A DNA stretch of 64,000 nt from Sporosarcina sp. FSL K6-1508 (lineage in GTDB: Bacteria; Bacillota; Bacilli; Bacillales_A; Planococcaceae): contig NZ_JBBOXF010000001.1 in the NCBI RefSeq assembly GCF_038007465.1, forward strand, positions 124,001 to 188,000. Reading direction: 5' to 3'. Made by a program: the position numbers and the translations under genes. Shown piece by piece: positions 60,692-64,000 of the stretch (position 1 is its first letter; every line of letters begins with the position of its first letter). The notes under the pieces are model-generated. The model ran no database searches. It worked only from the letters and a program-made list of their open reading frames with translations, and was not told where the DNA came from.

Positions 60692-62326
60692 ATGAAAACG
60701 ATTGCATCCATATTAGTAGCGAATTTTAAGCATTGGGGTATTAATCATATTTTCGGCATTCCGGGAAAAGCAATATCCCCCATATTATTTGAGATATTAA
60801 CACATGACCTGGAATTTGTATTAAGTAAACACGAAGCAGCTGCAGGGTTTGAAGCTTCTGGCTACGCCTTAATGAACCAGAAAATCGGGGTTGCAGTTGG
60901 TACGTCTGGGCCTGGTGGGACCAACCTGCTGACAGCTGCCGGTCAGGCGAAAGCCTCTAATCTCCCTTTGCTAATTATCACAGGACACCCTTCGATGAAA
61001 GATACTGGAAAAGCAATGGGACAGGACTCCAGCCTTTTCGGTACCGATCTTGTGGGTATGTTCAATTCTGTCACCAAGTTCAGTGCACGGATAGAACGAG
61101 GTGATATGCTACAGCCCTTCCTACAGCATGCCCTTGAAAAAGCGGTATCGGGTGTGAAAGGACCTGTTCATCTGTCCATCCCATTTGATATTTTACTAGA
61201 AGAGATTGAACCATTCCGACTGGATTTTCCAGTCTCACATGAGATGATTTCACCCAAAACTAGTGATGTAATCGGAAAACTGAATGCAGCCAAGCGCCCC
61301 CTTCTATTCCTGGGAAAAGGCGTTCATTCCAGCAAGGCTTACAAAGAAGTGCAGCATCTTGCTGAGCATTGGAACATCCCAGTCATCACCACACCAGGTG
61401 GAAAAGGGTCATTCCCATCCAATCATAAGCTCTCTTTAGGGGCATTCGGATTGGGTGGTACCGTGGAAGCAACAGCATACTTTAATGAGCGAGTAGACTT
61501 ACTCATTATCATCGGATCAAGACTAAGTGACATGTCGATCGCCGGCTTATCCGAAGCAATGTATCCAGAGCATATCATTCACTTCGACTACGACCCAACC
61601 TTTATCGGGAAATCAATCCCAGTACCAACTACTCCTGTGCTTGGCGATATAAAATCTAATCTTACAGCGATTTTAAAGGATATACCGGATACAAACAGCG
61701 AAGCCTTTTTATCACCAATCGAGTTGATCCCAATTCAGGCTAATTCTCCAGGAGAGAGAATGTCTGCAGTACAAGTATTACGGGCGATGCGTAACACACT
61801 CCCAGATGACGCGATTATTTTTGGAGATGATGGAAGCCACTCTTTCTACGGCATCAAATACTTTGATATTTACAAACCAGGGACTTTCTTCTTTGATGAT
61901 ATATTCGGTGCGATGGGCAACGGTATCGGCTATTCCATAGGAGCAAAACTGGCAGCTCCCGAGAAAACAATTGTCTGCTTAGTCGGTGATGGATGTATGT
62001 TCATGCACGGTACGGAACTTTCGACAGCATACAATTATAGCTCCCCTGTCCTGTTCATCGTTTTGAATAATGGACGATTGGACATGGTGGAAAAAGGAAT
62101 GCATAAAATGATTGGCTCGTCCATCGGCGGTGTTTATGAAACCCCACTCGACGTAGCCAAATTTGCAGAATCAATGGGATTACAAGCAACTACATGCCAT
62201 AATCCTTATGATTTAACTGATGCTATAAAAGAAGCGTTACATATGATCAAAGAAACCAACAAACCGATCGTAATTGAAGCATTAGTTCTTGAAAATGAAA
62301 TTCCACCAACTATGGGGAGGCAGTAA
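60692..62326 (+). CDS. Thiamine-pyrophosphate enzyme, acetolactate synthase-like
   Basis: 544 residues with the three TPP-family domains. The catalytic Glu is Glu48 (LSKHEAAAGFEASGYAL) after GIPGKAISPILFEIL; the central domain starts near 190 (RPLLFLGKGVHSSKAY); the cofactor motif GDGCMFMHGTELSTAYNYSS ending in NN lies near residues 437-465. It decarboxylates or condenses a 2-keto acid such as pyruvate. Acetolactate synthase, sulphoacetaldehyde acetyltransferase, oxalyl-CoA decarboxylase and similar enzymes share this plan, and I cannot choose among them. The residue after GDG (Cys) is unusual; most relatives have Gly or Ala. Confidence 0.88.
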   Translation: MKTIASILVANFKHWGINHIFGIPGKAISPILFEILTHDLEFVLSKHEAAAGFEASGYALMNQKIGVAVGTSGPGGTNLLTAAGQAKASNLPLLIITGHPSMKDTGKAMGQDSSLFGTDLVGMFNSVTKFSARIERGDMLQPFLQHALEKAVSGVKGPVHLSIPFDILLEEIEPFRLDFPVSHEMISPKTSDVIGKLNAAKRPLLFLGKGVHSSKAYKEVQHLAEHWNIPVITTPGGKGSFPSNHKLSLGAFGLGGTVEATAYFNERVDLLIIIGSRLSDMSIAGLSEAMYPEHIIHFDYDPTFIGKSIPVPTTPVLGDIKSNLTAILKDIPDTNSEAFLSPIELIPIQANSPGERMSAVQVLRAMRNTLPDDAIIFGDDGSHSFYGIKYFDIYKPGTFFFDDIFGAMGNGIGYSIGAKLAAPEKTIVCLVGDGCMFMHGTELSTAYNYSSPVLFIVLNNGRLDMVEKGMHKMIGSSIGGVYETPLDVAKFAESMGLQATTCHNPYDLTDAIKEALHMIKETNKPIVIEALVLENEIPPTMGRQ

Positions 62327-62327
62327 T

Positions 62328-62702
62328 ATGGAAAATAACAAACGATACGAGTCCGGTTTAAAGGCAATGGAGGAATTATTCTCCCAAGATGTACGTACGG
62401 GCATGGAAGGAATGAAAAAGATTTCACCTGACTTTTGGGAGATGATTGTATCCTTCGGCTTTGGCGATCTGTACGCTAGAAAAAGTCTTTCCCTCTCACA
62501 ACGGGAAATCATAACACTCACTACACTAATCACACAGGGCGCTTTTGATCAGCTTAAAGTTCACTTGCAGGCAGCCCTGAACGTCGGCCTCTCAAAAGAA
62601 GAAATTATCGAAGTCATTATCCATTGTGCCGGCTATGTCGGCTTCCCAAAAGCCGTCCAGGCAATGGGAATCGCTGGGGAGATTTTTGATAAGAATGAAT
62701 AG
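62328..62702 (+). CDS. Carboxymuconolactone decarboxylase family protein
   Basis: 124 residues from the ATG at 62328, seven bases after GGGGAGG; its start directly follows the TPP-enzyme stop. The CMD core is seen in FGDLYARKSLSLSQREIITL, LKVHLQAALNVGLSKEEIIE and IIHCAGYVGFPKAVQAM. It has no CxxC pair, so it is the lactone-decarboxylase-like rather than AhpD-like branch. It may act on the product of the TPP enzyme. Third gene of the GGDEF operon. Confidence 0.92.
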   Translation: MENNKRYESGLKAMEELFSQDVRTGMEGMKKISPDFWEMIVSFGFGDLYARKSLSLSQREIITLTTLITQGAFDQLKVHLQAALNVGLSKEEIIEVIIHCAGYVGFPKAVQAMGIAGEIFDKNE

Positions 62703-62775
62703 ATTTTGTCGGTGTCAGAAGGCTAGCTGGGCTTGGTACAAAGATTAATAATTTACACATTCTAAAAAAACAGAC

Positions 62776-62813
62776 AAAAAACCAGACACTTTTTTCAATT
62801 TTTCTGGTTTTTC
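62776..62813 (+). terminator. Terminator of the GGDEF-TPP-CMD operon
   Basis: AAAAACCAGA and TCTGGTTTTT form the stem, with T-rich sequence after it on the plus strand. Confidence 0.75.
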
Positions 62814-62829
62814 TATTGTAATGAGATTG

Positions 62830-62889
62830 GTTGGACGCTTCCCGGTTTTGTTGGACACCTCTATTTTTTCGTTGGAGACTCCCCCGTTT
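62830..62889. repeat. Three short direct repeats (GTTGGA-type)
   Basis: GTTGGACGCTTCCCGG (62830), GTTGGACACCTCTATT (62850) and GTTGGAGACTCCCCCG (62871) begin 20-21 bases apart, each ending in a T-run. They lie between the operon terminator and the permease promoter. They look like a degenerate intergenic repeat rather than operators, but either is possible. Confidence 0.5.
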
Positions 62890-62944
62890 GTTTAATATAG
62901 TGCTATAATTAGCAAGTTATTTTATTTTCATGGGAGATGTACAG

Positions 62945-64000
62945 ATGAATCATTCATTACCTTCTCAATCGCCCCGTTCCAAAAAGACGATTGTTTACAT
63001 TTTGATATTTTTGTTGATTGCCATTGCGGGATTGGCCTATTTGAAATGGATTCCGTATTATAGCAAAAGCATTTTGGCCATTAATTCTCATTCAATCGGG
63101 GATTCCATTTTGGGCGATCCGTCTGCGTCAGGAACTTTCTCTTGGGAAGGCGCTTGGTCTTATGCCTTGGTCTATTTCAATTCCGTTTGGAAAGCAGCTG
63201 TTTTAGGTATTCTATTGGGATCTTTGGTGCAGGTATTGTTGCCGGCAAACTGGTTGCTCAGAGTACTTGGAAAAACTTCATTTGGCAGCACGGCAATTGG
63301 AGGCCTTTCTTCACTTCCAGGCATGATGTGTACCTGTTGTGCTGCACCGGTTGCTGTTGGATTACGCAAGAAAAATGTCTCTGTCGGGGCTAGCCTTGCT
63401 TTTTGGCTCGGCAACCCGACCTTGAACCCCGCCACGCTGATTTTCATGACATTTGTTTTATCTTGGAAATTCACTTTACTCCGCCTGGTGTTCGGTGTAA
63501 TTTTGACTTTTGGTGTCAGCTATCTGGCCAATCGTTTTGTGCCTGCTGTAAAACAGGTGGATATCGATAAAATCATGAAAGAAGCGGATGTAGAGGAGAC
63601 AGGCTCCTTCATTTCGAGATGGATGAAAAGCTTAGGAAAAATGACTTTGTATATTCTTCCGGCCTATATCCTATCCGTTCTATTGATGGGGGCAGTTCGT
63701 GTATGGTTATTCCCGCATGTGAGCGAAGCCTCTGCCAATACCATTTTTACAATTATCATTTTTGCAATTGCAGGTATGTTGTTTGTGATTCCGACAGCTG
63801 CGGAAATTCCTATTATCCAAACGTTCATGTCCTTTGGGCTCGGCGGTGGTCCGGCTGCAGCACTCTTAATCACATTACCCTCTATCAGTCTGCCATCCCT
63901 GTTGTTAGTTGCAAAGTCCTTCCCTAAAAGAGTCTTGTTTTTTGTAGCAGGATCCGTGGTATTGCTAGGAATACTATGCGGTGTGATTGGTATGTATATT
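62945..64000 (+). CDS. DUF318/UPF0718-family permease (3' end beyond window)
   Basis: The frame from the ATG at 62945 (GGGAGA ten bases upstream) stays open for 352 codons to the window edge. One N-terminal helix (TIVYILIFLLIAIAGLAYLK) is followed by a loop and several helices. The family mark is GLSSLPGMMCTCCAAPVAVG with its double cysteine, repeated in part as VIPTAAEIPIIQTFMSFGLG. A cytoplasmic loop (QVDIDKIMKEADVEE) separates two halves. These proteins are predicted transporters, some linked to arsenic or thiol metabolism; the cargo here is unknown. Confidence 0.88.
   Translation, partial: MNHSLPSQSPRSKKTIVYILIFLLIAIAGLAYLKWIPYYSKSILAINSHSIGDSILGDPSASGTFSWEGAWSYALVYFNSVWKAAVLGILLGSLVQVLLPANWLLRVLGKTSFGSTAIGGLSSLPGMMCTCCAAPVAVGLRKKNVSVGASLAFWLGNPTLNPATLIFMTFVLSWKFTLLRLVFGVILTFGVSYLANRFVPAVKQVDIDKIMKEADVEETGSFISRWMKSLGKMTLYILPAYILSVLLMGAVRVWLFPHVSEASANTIFTIIIFAIAGMLFVIPTAAEIPIIQTFMSFGLGGGPAAALLITLPSISLPSLLLVAKSFPKRVLFFVAGSVVLLGILCGVIGMYI

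Overview
The window is chromosomal DNA of a low-GC Gram-positive bacterium (Bacillales). An SLH-anchored S-layer protein, LAAC-type lipoprotein signals, GGAGG-type ribosome sites with frequent TTG/GTG starts, and YvrJ-, YqeY- and DUF3899-like proteins point to Planococcaceae (Sporosarcina/Lysinibacillus-like). That placement is an inference: there is no rRNA or marker gene to confirm it. I see no tRNA, rRNA, CRISPR array, intact insertion sequence or prophage.

Layout. 1-4.7 kb: a lactose/cellobiose-type PTS (EIIB, partial EIIC) behind a textbook sigma-54 promoter and a cre site, next to its LevR/CelR-type activator. 4.9-7.4 kb: a secreted Excalibur protein, an FNR-like reductase, a histidine-kinase remnant and a YqeY protein. 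7.7-15.4 kb: two divergent catabolic operons. TetR, an NCS1 permease, DUF917 and a hydantoinase-A-like protein run left with overlapping ends; an M19 dipeptidase, a DUF819 membrane protein and an XRE-cupin regulator run right. 16-19.5 kb: a YibE/YibF pair and a cyclic-2,3-diphosphoglycerate-synthetase-like GTPase. 20.2-32.1 kb: a peptide-use island (Lrp-type regulator, OppBCDF-A, DUF3899, S9 and M20 peptidases, divergent amidohydrolase, prolyl-iminopeptidase-like hydrolase). 32.7-37.1 kb: hutU-hutI plus a YjiH-type membrane protein, without hutH or hutG. 37.4-39.5 kb: a YvrJ-like micro-ORF and an amidase coupled to a 60-aa partner. 40.5-48 kb: cell-envelope proteins (5'-nucleotidase with SH3 domain, S-layer protein, secreted GHL10-type glycoside hydrolase). 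48.2-51.8 kb: a rearrangement hot spot with two paralogous membrane proteins, broken small genes, a 42-bp tandem repeat and an inverted copy of the hydrolase 5' end. 52-57.6 kb: MarR regulator facing an operon for an M20 deacylase, a YfcC-type transporter, a PatB-type C-S lyase and an AhpD-like protein, which reads as N-acyl-cysteine-conjugate catabolism. 58.4-62.7 kb: an AcoR-type GAF-PAS-GGDEF-EAL protein in an operon with a TPP enzyme and a carboxymuconolactone-decarboxylase-like protein. The window ends inside a DUF318/UPF0718 permease gene.

Most operons combine uptake, hydrolysis of small N-containing molecules (peptides, hydantoin-like compounds, histidine, amides) and a local regulator. 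The items most worth a second look are the GAF-GGDEF-EAL/TPP operon, the conjugate-catabolism operon, a dispersed family of odd-length palindromes (five copies, two arm types with compensatory differences, one hybrid), and the 48-52 kb mosaic.
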